From assembly GCA_902491215.1 (NCBI GenBank), contig CABUGV010000017.1, positions 1 to 64,000 on the forward strand: a stretch of DNA of 64,000 nucleotides, read 5' to 3'. This DNA is from 43-108 sp001915545 (lineage in GTDB: Bacteria > Bacteroidota > Bacteroidia > Bacteroidales > Bacteroidaceae). Shown here piece after piece: positions 8,036 to 14,929 of the stretch. The first letter of the stretch is position 1; each line of letters begins with the position of its first letter. The notes beneath the pieces were generated by a model that did not search any database, was not told the DNA's origin, and was given only the letters and a program-made list of their open reading frames with translations. A program made the translations under genes and the position numbers.

Positions 8036-8798
8036 TATGAAGAAGTCGCTTATCAACGATATGTTCACCCTCATGCTGATGTGCAGCAGCAGCCAGCGGC
8101 GTATGAAGTCGAGAGCCGTTCGGCTTACCGTCAGCATCAGCTGCCCCAGCAGCACGAGCCATACAAAAGCCAATGTTCCGGTTCTTTATACCCACGTCTA
8201 CTATCGCCTGCGTCAGGAACGGCAGCACGAGTTGCAGCAGGCAACCCAGGGCAAGCCCCACGGCTATCTGCCCGAAGTACTTTCTGTATTTCTTCAGGTA
8301 GCCGAACAGGAAGCGGAACGAACGGCTTTCGCCGCAGTCGCCTGAATTTTTCATGCGGTCGTAAAACATCGGAGTGGTTTCTATCAGCATTACCACGCCC
8401 TTGTCGCCTCCCTCCGAGCGCGTGCTGACCCAGTGTTCCTCCATATCCTTTATCGAGCGTGTCAATAGCCCCTTGCCCGGGTCGGCTATGTAGAACTTCT
8501 TGCCGTTCTTGCTTATTCGGTACAGCACAACGAAGTGGTTTTGGATCCAGTGCAATATGCAGGGTAGCCGCATATTGCGCAACTGCTCCAGTCCAAGCCT
8601 TCCGCAAATTGTATGCAGTCCCAGTCGTTCCGCAGCCTCGCTCATTCCCAATAGCGACACACCTTCATTCGTGGCGAAGCACAACCGTGACAAATATTCC
8701 GAGCTGTATTCCGCTCCGTAATGCTTGCATATCATGCGCAGGCACGTCATGCCGCATTCCATGGAGTCGTGTTGTAGATATACCTTGAATCTTTTCAT
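8036..8798 (-). pseudogene. Truncated, frameshifted C39-peptidase ABC exporter (bacteriocin/GG-peptide type)
   Basis: From the ATG at 8798 the protein begins with an intact peptidase C39 domain: QHDSMECGMTC (catalytic Cys15), HWIQNHFVV (His88), ADPGKG (Asp106). C39 domains cut leader peptides after Gly-Gly during export. The first exporter membrane helix follows (about 190-210). At 8165-8168 there is one extra T in a minus-strand TTTT run; removing it restores the membrane-domain frame (FVWLVLLGQLML...). Even so, homology stops near 8036 (...ISDFF), so most of the transmembrane domain and the whole ATPase are missing. The gene is dead as an exporter, though the peptidase could still be made. 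It lies downstream of the barrel gene in the island's minus-strand series. Confidence 0.85.
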
Positions 8799-8931
8799 TA
8801 TTGTTGTTTTTATTGCTGCATGCTTGTTTTTGCACAGCTTTCGTTCCATGACTATGCAGCCATAATCTCACAGCCGTCAAATCTTATATGCCTCACACCG
8901 ACAAGAGTTAGTGTCTTTACTGTTACAACAG

Positions 8932-11202
8932 TCATTTCACTCTCATATCCAAAGATTTTTCTCGTTCACGCATTATATTATTGTTGATGTCTATTTTACG
9001 TTTGTCATTTTTGCGTAGAGTCCATCTGAAAGAAATGAACGGGCGAAAAGTTTTTGCTTTTGAAACAGCCCTCATCTGATAACCGTCAGATATTGTCAAT
9101 GTGTTAACCTCTACATTGCCCAGCCAATCTTCCAAACCTATTGTTAATTGAGTTTGACGTGAAAACCTGTATGTCAGCGAAACCGTACTTGAAATAGGTC
9201 TGTCATAATGGGTACGGGATATGGCTGCGAAATCATAATTCAGATAAAGAATCATCGCCGAAATGTTGAATTTACCGATGTCATAACTGCATGATGCTAC
9301 AAATTGGAAATACTTCTTGGCAGGCTGCGCTGTATAATAACATACATTGTGCGAAGCATGGATCAAGGCATTCAGATTATTGCTGTTATACATGGCCATC
9401 AAAGATGTTGTCAGGAAATGATAATGGCCGTTGTTAATAAAAGTCCGGTTGAACACACCATTATCCATAAACGCATAATCGTTTATAATGTCTTTTGTCA
9501 GAGTGTAGTCTGTCCGAGCTGTAACATAAAATCTGTTTTTAAAGTTTATTGAGTATTGCAAACCTATCGTGTGATTTGTCTGCGGTGTCAATAGAGGATT
9601 TCCGTAACTAATTCTTATTGAATCTATTGTCGTGACATACGGATTAAGCATAGTTATTGATGGTTTCTTATCATCTATTTTGTAAGAAAGAAACAGTGAA
9701 CCATATTTTTTAAAATCATAACCAATACTTGCTGATAGGCGCGGACAAAAATAACGGTTGAATGTCTTGCCCGACCAACTCCATACTCCATCTATGCCGC
9801 CCGAAAGCATATACCTTAGCCGATCAAGCGAACCTGACAAGCCTGTATAGATGTATTCTTCTACCTGCCGATGCAGGAAGTTTCCATCATAATTGTCGTT
9901 TCGGCCAATCGCCTCTCTTGTATATTCTGTTGAATTGCCGACCGAAAAAGACGTTTTGCTGTTTATACGCCAAACATAGTCTGTTGTCTGTGAAAAGCGA
10001 CTTCGTTTTGTATCATAGTCATACAAATTATTCCATTCATTGTTTCCATACCATTGTGACACATTGTTATGCAGATTGTTGAAATTGTGGGAATATGTAA
10101 GATAAGTTTCAATATCGGATTGTTTGTTGAAAATATGCTTGTGATACAACGTGCCTGTGAAAATTCTGGACAGTTGTTCCTGTCTGTTTGAATCTGAATA
10201 AGTTTCATTTCCTGAAGCATTAATGAAAGAACCTTCTCCGCCAGAATTCAATTTAAATTTTTCTATCCCCCCTTGGAAATAAACTGCAAAATTGTCATTG
10301 TCAGTAGCTTTGTATTTTAATAATGCAGAGTAATCAACCTTGCGCGACCCCATCTTGATATGTGTCATTTCTGTTCTTTTGTAATCTGCCGATGCACTTT
10401 CCATACAACCGTCAGTTTCATTATCGTGCGAATATGATGGCGTTATACTGCCAAACAGTGAAAACTTAGGGTTGCCAACCTCAAACTTTATTCCGCTATT
10501 GCCACTGTATGTTGGAGCGTCGTTTCTTATGTCGGCTTCCACAAATTGGTAAGCTCCACAATCAGCCCTTAAGTGTATGTTTAATATTTTACCAACGTTG
10601 TCGCCAATATATTTTGCCTCAATAACATCCTGCACTTCTACAGACTCAATTTGTGACGGAGAAATTGGGGCTATGCCTGAATTGACTTTCACTCCGTCAA
10701 TCAATATCAGCAAACTTTTACCGTCAGCTGATTTTATAGAATTATTAACGTCATCGCTTACTATTCCCGGTATTTCTTTCAGCGCTGTAAAAGGGTTGTA
10801 ACTTTTTTTCGCTTTTTCCGATAAATAATAAATATGTCCCAAGGCCGTAGTTTTTGGTGGGCGATGGGCTGTGACTGTTATTTCATTTAAATCAAATACA
10901 TTCTCTGTGAGTGTGAAAAACTGAAAATTTCCGTTACCGACATTTACTTTCCCATTATAGGTCTTATATCCGACACAAGCTATATTTATATCATAACTGT
11001 CTGGATTCAAGTCCTTAACTGAAAATACGCCATCTGCCCCTGTCGTATATACAGCCACAACCTCATTTTTGTTTTTTAATGATACTTGTGCGCCTTTTAT
11101 TACATGTTTGGTTGAATCCATAACAATACCAGTGAATAGTTCTTGGCTCATTACGGTTCCAGAAAAGGCAATCAATAAAAATATTACTAAATATTTTTTC
11201 AT
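8932..11202 (-). CDS. Outer-membrane beta-barrel protein with carboxypeptidase-regulatory and plug domains
   Basis: A 756-residue protein with a signal peptide (1-19, ending SQE). Residues about 20-105 form a carboxypeptidase-regulatory-like domain (GIVMDSTKHVIKGAQVSLKN). About 110-220 is a TonB-receptor-like plug (LLILIDGVKVN, IESVEVQD). The rest is an outer-membrane barrel of the OMP_b-brl_3 type with alternating aromatic strands. It lacks a typical SusC-style signature. In Bacteroidetes such barrels occur with C39 exporters and GG-leader peptides. Here it lies between the peptide gene and the exporter remnant on the same strand, so a role in peptide passage or reception across the outer membrane is inferred. 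The very C-terminus is charged rather than a usual terminal aromatic, which is slightly odd. Confidence 0.75.
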   Translation of the reverse strand: MKKYLVIFLLIAFSGTVMSQELFTGIVMDSTKHVIKGAQVSLKNKNEVVAVYTTGADGVFSVKDLNPDSYDINIACVGYKTYNGKVNVGNGNFQFFTLTENVFDLNEITVTAHRPPKTTALGHIYYLSEKAKKSYNPFTALKEIPGIVSDDVNNSIKSADGKSLLILIDGVKVNSGIAPISPSQIESVEVQDVIEAKYIGDNVGKILNIHLRADCGAYQFVEADIRNDAPTYSGNSGIKFEVGNPKFSLFGSITPSYSHDNETDGCMESASADYKRTEMTHIKMGSRKVDYSALLKYKATDNDNFAVYFQGGIEKFKLNSGGEGSFINASGNETYSDSNRQEQLSRIFTGTLYHKHIFNKQSDIETYLTYSHNFNNLHNNVSQWYGNNEWNNLYDYDTKRSRFSQTTDYVWRINSKTSFSVGNSTEYTREAIGRNDNYDGNFLHRQVEEYIYTGLSGSLDRLRYMLSGGIDGVWSWSGKTFNRYFCPRLSASIGYDFKKYGSLFLSYKIDDKKPSITMLNPYVTTIDSIRISYGNPLLTPQTNHTIGLQYSINFKNRFYVTARTDYTLTKDIINDYAFMDNGVFNRTFINNGHYHFLTTSLMAMYNSNNLNALIHASHNVCYYTAQPAKKYFQFVASCSYDIGKFNISAMILYLNYDFAAISRTHYDRPISSTVSLTYRFSRQTQLTIGLEDWLGNVEVNTLTISDGYQMRAVSKAKTFRPFISFRWTLRKNDKRKIDINNNIMREREKSLDMRVK

Positions 11203-11233
11203 AGAATGAATATAGAATGAATTTACTATAAAG

Positions 11234-11328
11234 AAATAATGTGTGCAAAAAAATAATCATCGGAAGTTTTCTCTTTATAAGGAGTATGACTGTCTTTTGA
11301 CAACTATTATATTTTGCACACATCATTT
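11234..11328. promoter_or_regulatory. Inverted repeat between peptide gene and barrel gene
   Basis: AAATAATGTGTGCAAAA (11234-11250) and its near complement (11312-11328) match at 16 of 17 positions, 61 bases apart. They fill most of the gap between the GG-peptide stop and the barrel start. The spacing is too large for a terminator; paired operator sites or an mRNA structure in the barrel leader are possible. Confidence 0.5.
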
Positions 11329-11353
11329 GTAAAATCTGAAGGGTTACATAATG

Positions 11354-11539
11354 TTATTCAATTCTTTCAGTCGAGCCGTCATCATAAACCCTGATTGTAA
11401 ACGTATGTTTTGTTACGTTGCCATCACTGTCAATAGTCGTTTTCGTAAACGTTCTTTCAAAAACGACAGTCTTGCCACCCCTTAACGCGTTAAGGTCTTT
11501 TTCGGACAAGGTTTCAACTTTCAAATTACTTAGGGACAT
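11354..11539 (-). CDS. Double-glycine leader peptide precursor (bacteriocin- or signal-like)
   Basis: The 61-residue product has the classic leader of C39-processed peptides: residues 1-22 include LSEKDLNALRGG, with Gly21-Gly22 before the predicted cut. The predicted mature peptide is 39 residues, begins KTVVFERTF, has no Cys, and alternates Thr/Val/aromatic residues as if forming beta strands, with an acidic end. It lacks the Cys/Ser/Thr patterns of a clear lanthipeptide, and no modifying enzyme lies nearby. It sits between the DUF3244-like gene and the outer-membrane barrel on the same strand, in an island that also holds the remains of a C39 exporter. It could be an antibacterial peptide, a signal peptide, or an exported structural peptide; which one cannot be told. 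Confidence 0.75.
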   Translation of the reverse strand: MSLSNLKVETLSEKDLNALRGGKTVVFERTFTKTTIDSDGNVTKHTFTIRVYDDGSTERIE

Positions 11540-11692
11540 TCAGTAAATGTCCCTACTTAATAATGTATTCATAATTTAGACACTTATATTTGTTACGTTT
11601 GTTAAAGCTGACCATAACAGCAGCTCCTTTTTACAGTAAGGTCTGTCATTCACTCTCTTTCATAACCGGTGTAGAAATTGAGTGAAATATTT

Positions 11693-12046
11693 TTAGTGTA
11701 TTTCTATTTCACACGAGTAGATAAATCTGCCGTTGTTCAATCGCAGTTCATATATTCCAGGCATATCGTCGGGCAGCGTTACTTCGTTGGCGTTCGCCTC
11801 AACTATTGTTGAGTACACCATAACGTCGTTTTCCACTAACTCTAACGTAACCCCATCGAATTGCCCATATAAATATATGGTGTTACCGCTGATTCCGATT
11901 GTCGGCTTTCTTATTGGTGCGAATGATGGATTATTACCTTTACCTGGGTCGCCTGTATTCTCTGAAATAACCTGCAATTGTAAATATTCCATATTGTCAG
12001 GATAAACTACATCTTGCGCCATTACGTTTATTGTTGCGAACGCCAT
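11693..12046 (-). CDS. DUF3244-like small secreted protein, N-terminus apparently shortened
   Basis: A 117-residue protein ending in the DUF3244 signature GIYELRLNNGRFIYSCEIEI. The visible N-terminus MAFATINVMAQD looks like the last part of a signal peptide. In-frame codons before the ATG continue the hydrophobic stretch (VALLF) but meet a TAA three codons further on, with no start codon between. The signal peptide has therefore probably lost its beginning by mutation, or a non-standard start is used. DUF3244 proteins are small secreted Bacteroidetes proteins of unknown function. It lies between the TPR regulator and the GG-peptide and may be co-expressed with the peptide. Confidence 0.7.
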   Translation of the reverse strand: MAFATINVMAQDVVYPDNMEYLQLQVISENTGDPGKGNNPSFAPIRKPTIGISGNTIYLYGQFDGVTLELVENDVMVYSTIVEANANEVTLPDDMPGIYELRLNNGRFIYSCEIEIH

Positions 12047-12145
12047 AAATAATAATGCAACTAAATGTTACGTAATGTTGTCGTTTTGATTTTTTGTTCG
12101 ATGCAATATAACGGCTTTTTAATGGCAAGTGCAAGTTTTTTATCC

Positions 12146-12204
12146 TGTGAAATTTCACAAGAATTTCACAAAGAAAAATCCTGCAGTTTGTGAACTATTT
12201 CACA
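12146..12204. promoter_or_regulatory. TGTGAAATTTCACA palindrome and repeated TTTCACA half-sites
   Basis: A perfect 14-bp palindrome TGTGAAATTTCACA lies at 12146-12159. Extra TTTCACA copies lie at 12164-12170 and 12198-12204. The cluster lies between the TPR/HTH regulator and the DUF3244 gene, upstream of the latter. A related TTCACTGTGAA palindrome lies upstream of the regulator at 14232-14242. This looks like an operator set for the island's own regulator. The rightmost half-sites overlap the regulator's terminator. Confidence 0.45.
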
Positions 12205-12215
12205 GAGTGCAGGAT
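12178..12215 (-). terminator. Terminator of the TPR/HTH regulator gene
   Basis: On the minus strand ATCCTGCA pairs with TGCAGGAT around an inner TGTGAA/TTCACA stem, followed by TTTTTC. It is 21 bases past the regulator's stop codon. Confidence 0.7.
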
Positions 12216-12235
12216 GTAAAAGCGTAAGAGGGTGA

Positions 12236-14116
12236 TTATAAGTTAGTTATATATGCGTCAAAGCCTTTTGGCGAGCCGTTTCGTCCCGTTAATTTTGTCA
12301 AAAGCCTCTTGCGGATATTTGAAATATTCGATTGCGACAATCCCGTCAATATGCTGATGTCTGATGGCGTAAAGCCGATTCTTACCAGCATGCACACCTG
12401 GTATTCGTTGGCATTGACGATATTTTCTAATCTGCTAAACTGTTCCGCATCAACGAAGATAGCTTTCAGCTGGTTCATCTCTTCTGCAGTCAAGGGCGTG
12501 AAATCTTTTCTTGCGTGGCGTTTTAGTTGCTTTACTATCGGCTCGTTTGTGTACCTGTTGATATTGTCAACCTTAGCATTTTCGTATTTTTGCTTTTCCT
12601 GATATAACTGGTCTATCTGTGCGTCTTTTGCCTCTATCAATCTGTTGAACTCTGCTTTCTGCCTTTCGCTCAGGTCATAAAGCGCATCACGTGACCGCAC
12701 TAATTCTTGTATGTCGTGTAAGTAAGTATCGTTCGCCTCTTTCTGTCGCTCTATTTCTTTGGTCTTTTCCTTTATCATTCGCGCTATTTCCGCCTGCTGT
12801 TTTTCATTGACGGTATACAGTTCCAAACGCGCCTTCTCAAGTTCGGCTATGCTTCTTTCATATTTCAGCACCTCCATTCTGCGTGCCCGCCTTTTCTTTC
12901 TTATATATATAGCCACGCATATTGCTAAAATTGACACCACAAGGGCTATTATAATAGTGGTCAACCTTGCGCTTAGCGCTTTCCTTTTATATACCTCGGC
13001 TGACAGCTTGTATTCATTGTAGTCATACATTGCCCGCATCTGCTGCAGATGTGTGGTGTTCATTTCCGCGTACATCGAGTCTGTCGTTATACGGGCAAGT
13101 TCTGCGTATTTTGCTACCGAGTCTAAGTTGTGTCGCCTTTTGTACAAATCGGACAAACCAATATAACAGTCCTTTAGATTGTTAAGTTGATTCGTAGTAT
13201 TGACGCATTTACGGAAATAATATTCGGCAGAGTCAAGTTTATTAATTTTAGTAAGGTATATGGCTTTATTTACATAATAAGACTCACGCCCTTTCTCAAT
13301 GTTTCCATTGCTGTCAATAAGTCCACTCTCTTTCTCGTATATATCAATGCACCGCTTTGCCTCGGCAAGGTTACCCCGTTCGGCTTGCATTCTTACAAGC
13401 ATGCCAAGCGATATTGCCGCCTCTTTGGCATACCCGTGATTTTTGTACATACCGTACAGTTTTGACCTTATATCGAAAGCCTTGTCATCTTGCCCTTGGT
13501 TAAGGTAGATGTTGGAGCGTTGCTCCAGCGTGATAATGGCGTTGAACGTGTCTTTTGCTGCCATTGCGTATTTTAGCGCAAGGGCGTTCTCGTCCATTGC
13601 ATCCGCTAAGTCATTCTGGTACATCAGCTGCTGTGCCGTATGCACGTGCACCTTATGAAGGGTGCGCCAGTCGCAGCCGGCGTCAGTTGTGTCGGCAGCC
13701 TCGGCCGCAAGGTGTAGGTAGCGCATGGCCTCCGGCGAATTGCCTTTACCTATATAGTAACACCCGAGAATGTAGTTTGCCAGCATCCTGTCGTTGGCAC
13801 TGCCGTGGCGGTCAAAATACTTCACGAGACTTGCAAGCGTGTCCGTGTCTAACGGACAATCCAGCTTATTGAGCGCCTTCATCCTTAACAGCAGCAATTT
13901 CATCCTGCCGTTGCGGCTCATTCCCTTATCAGCACAGGCCACGCTGTCTATAAATCTTACCGCTTCCTGTTGATTCACTTCCGTCAATGAATCTGCCGTA
14001 GCAACATTGCGCATCGCCTTAGTATCGCCGCATGACAAGAAACATATCAGCGCAGCGCATACAGGTATTAGCGTAATAATGATTTTATGATATACAAAGA
14101 GCCGTTTTCCTGACAT
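12236..14116 (-). CDS. Membrane-anchored TPR regulator with C-terminal helix-turn-helix
   Basis: A 626-residue protein. The N-terminus is a signal/lipoprotein-like helix (ending FLSCGD). Residues about 45-370 form tetratricopeptide-like helical repeats, presumably periplasmic. A membrane helix follows near 385-405 (LTTIIIALVVSILAICVAIYI), then KKRRARR and a long coiled coil (about 410-530, rich in Glu/Lys/Gln). The end (about 550-615) is a LuxR/sigma-like helix-turn-helix: ANEYQVCMLVRIGFTPSDISILTGLSQSNISNIRKRLL. This layout suggests a one-component transmembrane regulator whose TPR part senses a peptide or protein. It heads the island's minus-strand gene series and is a strong candidate to control the peptide genes. 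Confidence 0.75.
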   Translation of the reverse strand: MSGKRLFVYHKIIITLIPVCAALICFLSCGDTKAMRNVATADSLTEVNQQEAVRFIDSVACADKGMSRNGRMKLLLLRMKALNKLDCPLDTDTLASLVKYFDRHGSANDRMLANYILGCYYIGKGNSPEAMRYLHLAAEAADTTDAGCDWRTLHKVHVHTAQQLMYQNDLADAMDENALALKYAMAAKDTFNAIITLEQRSNIYLNQGQDDKAFDIRSKLYGMYKNHGYAKEAAISLGMLVRMQAERGNLAEAKRCIDIYEKESGLIDSNGNIEKGRESYYVNKAIYLTKINKLDSAEYYFRKCVNTTNQLNNLKDCYIGLSDLYKRRHNLDSVAKYAELARITTDSMYAEMNTTHLQQMRAMYDYNEYKLSAEVYKRKALSARLTTIIIALVVSILAICVAIYIRKKRRARRMEVLKYERSIAELEKARLELYTVNEKQQAEIARMIKEKTKEIERQKEANDTYLHDIQELVRSRDALYDLSERQKAEFNRLIEAKDAQIDQLYQEKQKYENAKVDNINRYTNEPIVKQLKRHARKDFTPLTAEEMNQLKAIFVDAEQFSRLENIVNANEYQVCMLVRIGFTPSDISILTGLSQSNISNIRKRLLTKLTGRNGSPKGFDAYITNL

Positions 14117-14162
14117 CTGGTTATGTTCTTAACAATAATACTGATTTATGCCTAACGTACGG

Positions 14163-14170
14163 CAAAGATA
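14163..14170 (-). promoter_or_regulatory. Promoter -7 element of the TPR regulator
   Basis: Reads TATCTTTG on the minus strand, a perfect TAnnTTTG match, about 47 bases upstream of the start codon at 14116. No convincing -33 element. Confidence 0.55.
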
Positions 14171-14413
14171 GCTAATTTTTCCATGATTATGGCGAATGTT
14201 TTATTTTAATGCACAAAAGGCGTCCTGCCTGTTCACTGTGAAAAATAAAAAAACGGCTCTCACATGGAACCCGCTGCCCCTGCTTTTATCCTAAGGTTGT
14301 AATTGCAAATTAAAAGCAACCGATTTTTACCAGCATCTTTTATTAAAAATCCATAAAGATTTACTGCAATTCTATGAAATTTCAGAGGGTCACTTTTACA
14401 AAGTTTCGCGTCA

Positions 14414-14437
14414 AAAAGGTCACCTGAAGGTCACCGA
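14414..14437 (+). repeat. Island right-end GGTCACC double repeat
   Basis: Core GGTCACCTgaAGGTCACC, one base different from the left-end copy at 7972-7995 and in the same orientation, 48 bases inside the right att repeat. Confidence 0.65.
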
Positions 14438-14448
14438 TAAAAGAAAAA

Positions 14449-14473
14449 GCACCTACAGAAAGTCTGTAAGTGC
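14449..14473 (-). terminator. Terminator downstream of the CAU tRNA (inside the island)
   Basis: On the minus strand GCACTTACAGA pairs with TCTGTAGGTGC (one G-U), followed by TTTTTC. It replaces the terminator at 7784-7810 that the tRNA probably used before the island inserted. Confidence 0.7.
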
Positions 14474-14486
14474 CTGATTTTCAACG

Positions 14487-14560
14487 TGGACCAGCCTGGG
14501 CTTGAACCAGGGACCTCCAGATTATGAGTCTGTTGCTCTAACCAACTGAGCTACAAGTCC
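14487..14560 (-). tRNA. tRNA with CAU anticodon (Met or lysidine-modified Ile2), intact copy at the island end
   Basis: The minus strand folds as a 74-base tRNA: GGACUUG acceptor, D arm with AGCUCAGUUGGUUAGAGC, anticodon loop CUCAUAA (CAU), T loop GGUUCAAGC, and discriminator A. CCA is not encoded. A CAU anticodon fits elongator Met or Ile2; I cannot separate them by eye. The sequence is identical to the copy at 14629-14702. Its 3' half is repeated at 7813-7859, marking it as the integration site of the island. Confidence 0.9.
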
Positions 14561-14601
14561 TAAATAAGTAAAACTTATGTATAAAAGTATGTTTAAAACA
14601 A

Positions 14602-14624
14602 ATATGCCATTCAACATGGCATAT
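14602..14624 (-). terminator. Hairpin between the two CAU tRNA genes
   Basis: A 9-bp perfect stem (ATATGCCAT and complement) with a 5-base loop, followed by TTGTTTT on the minus strand. It is a probable terminator of the upstream tRNA. Confidence 0.6.
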
Positions 14625-14628
14625 TTCG

Positions 14629-14702
14629 TGGACCAGCCTGGGCTTGAACCAGGGACCTCCAGATTATGAGTCTGTTGCTCTAACCAACTGAGCTACAAGT
14701 CC
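14629..14702 (-). tRNA. tRNA with CAU anticodon, second identical copy
   Basis: Base-for-base identical to the tRNA at 14487-14560, again with the CUCAUAA anticodon loop and no encoded CCA. The tandem duplication means that damage to one copy by integration would be tolerated. Confidence 0.9.
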
Positions 14703-14708
14703 TAATAG

Positions 14709-14779
14709 TTGTTCTACCCTGATTCGAACAGGGACAAACAGAACCAAAAACTGTTGTGCTACCATTACACCATAGAACA
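14709..14779 (-). tRNA. tRNA-Gln (UUG anticodon)
   Basis: The 71-base minus-strand sequence starts UGUUCUA, pairs with UAGAACA at its 3' end, and has an anticodon loop containing UUUUGGU, giving anticodon UUG. The T loop is GUUCGAAUC. A U1 start with weak first pair is typical of tRNA-Gln. It begins the three-tRNA cluster. Confidence 0.9.
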
Positions 14780-14929
14780 AACTATGCAATAGCATCCTAT
14801 CCGAACGCGAATGCAAAGGTAGACATTTTTTTGTGGGACACAAAATTTACCGGCGTTTTTTTATACTTTTCAATAAAAAAGGCCATAATAATAAGATTAT
14901 TTCAATAGTATGCAATGTAGGAAATACAG

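Larger units (their letters stand above)
14117..14448. other. Island right end: regulator promoter and end motif
   Basis: No gene is supported here. On the minus strand 14163-14170 reads TATCTTTG, a perfect TAnnTTTG element for the TPR regulator, 47 bases before its ATG. A TTCACTGTGAA palindrome lies at 14232-14242. The island end motif is at 14414-14437, with an extra GGTCAC copy a little upstream. Confidence 0.5.
7813..14531. mobile_element. 6.7-kb genomic island integrated at a CAU tRNA gene
   Basis: The island is bounded by 47-bp direct repeats of the tRNA 3' half (7813-7859 and 14485-14531). A 24-base motif built on GGTCACC repeats occurs in the same orientation near both ends (7972-7995 and 14414-14437; 23 of 24 bases match). 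Contents, all minus strand: TPR/HTH regulator, DUF3244-like protein, GG-leader peptide, outer-membrane barrel, broken C39 peptidase exporter. No integrase, excisionase or mobilisation gene is visible, so it is either a decayed remnant or depends on recombinases elsewhere. The direct repeats and end motifs are seen; the integration history is inferred. Confidence 0.75.

Noticed and set aside
7916..8173. Independent 85-residue membrane protein
   Set aside because: Its first part is the continuation of the C39 exporter after a one-base frameshift, and the rest is non-homologous read-through.
14487..14702. Second island between the two identical CAU tRNA genes
   Set aside because: The copies are only 68 bases apart and both complete; this is a simple tandem tRNA duplication.
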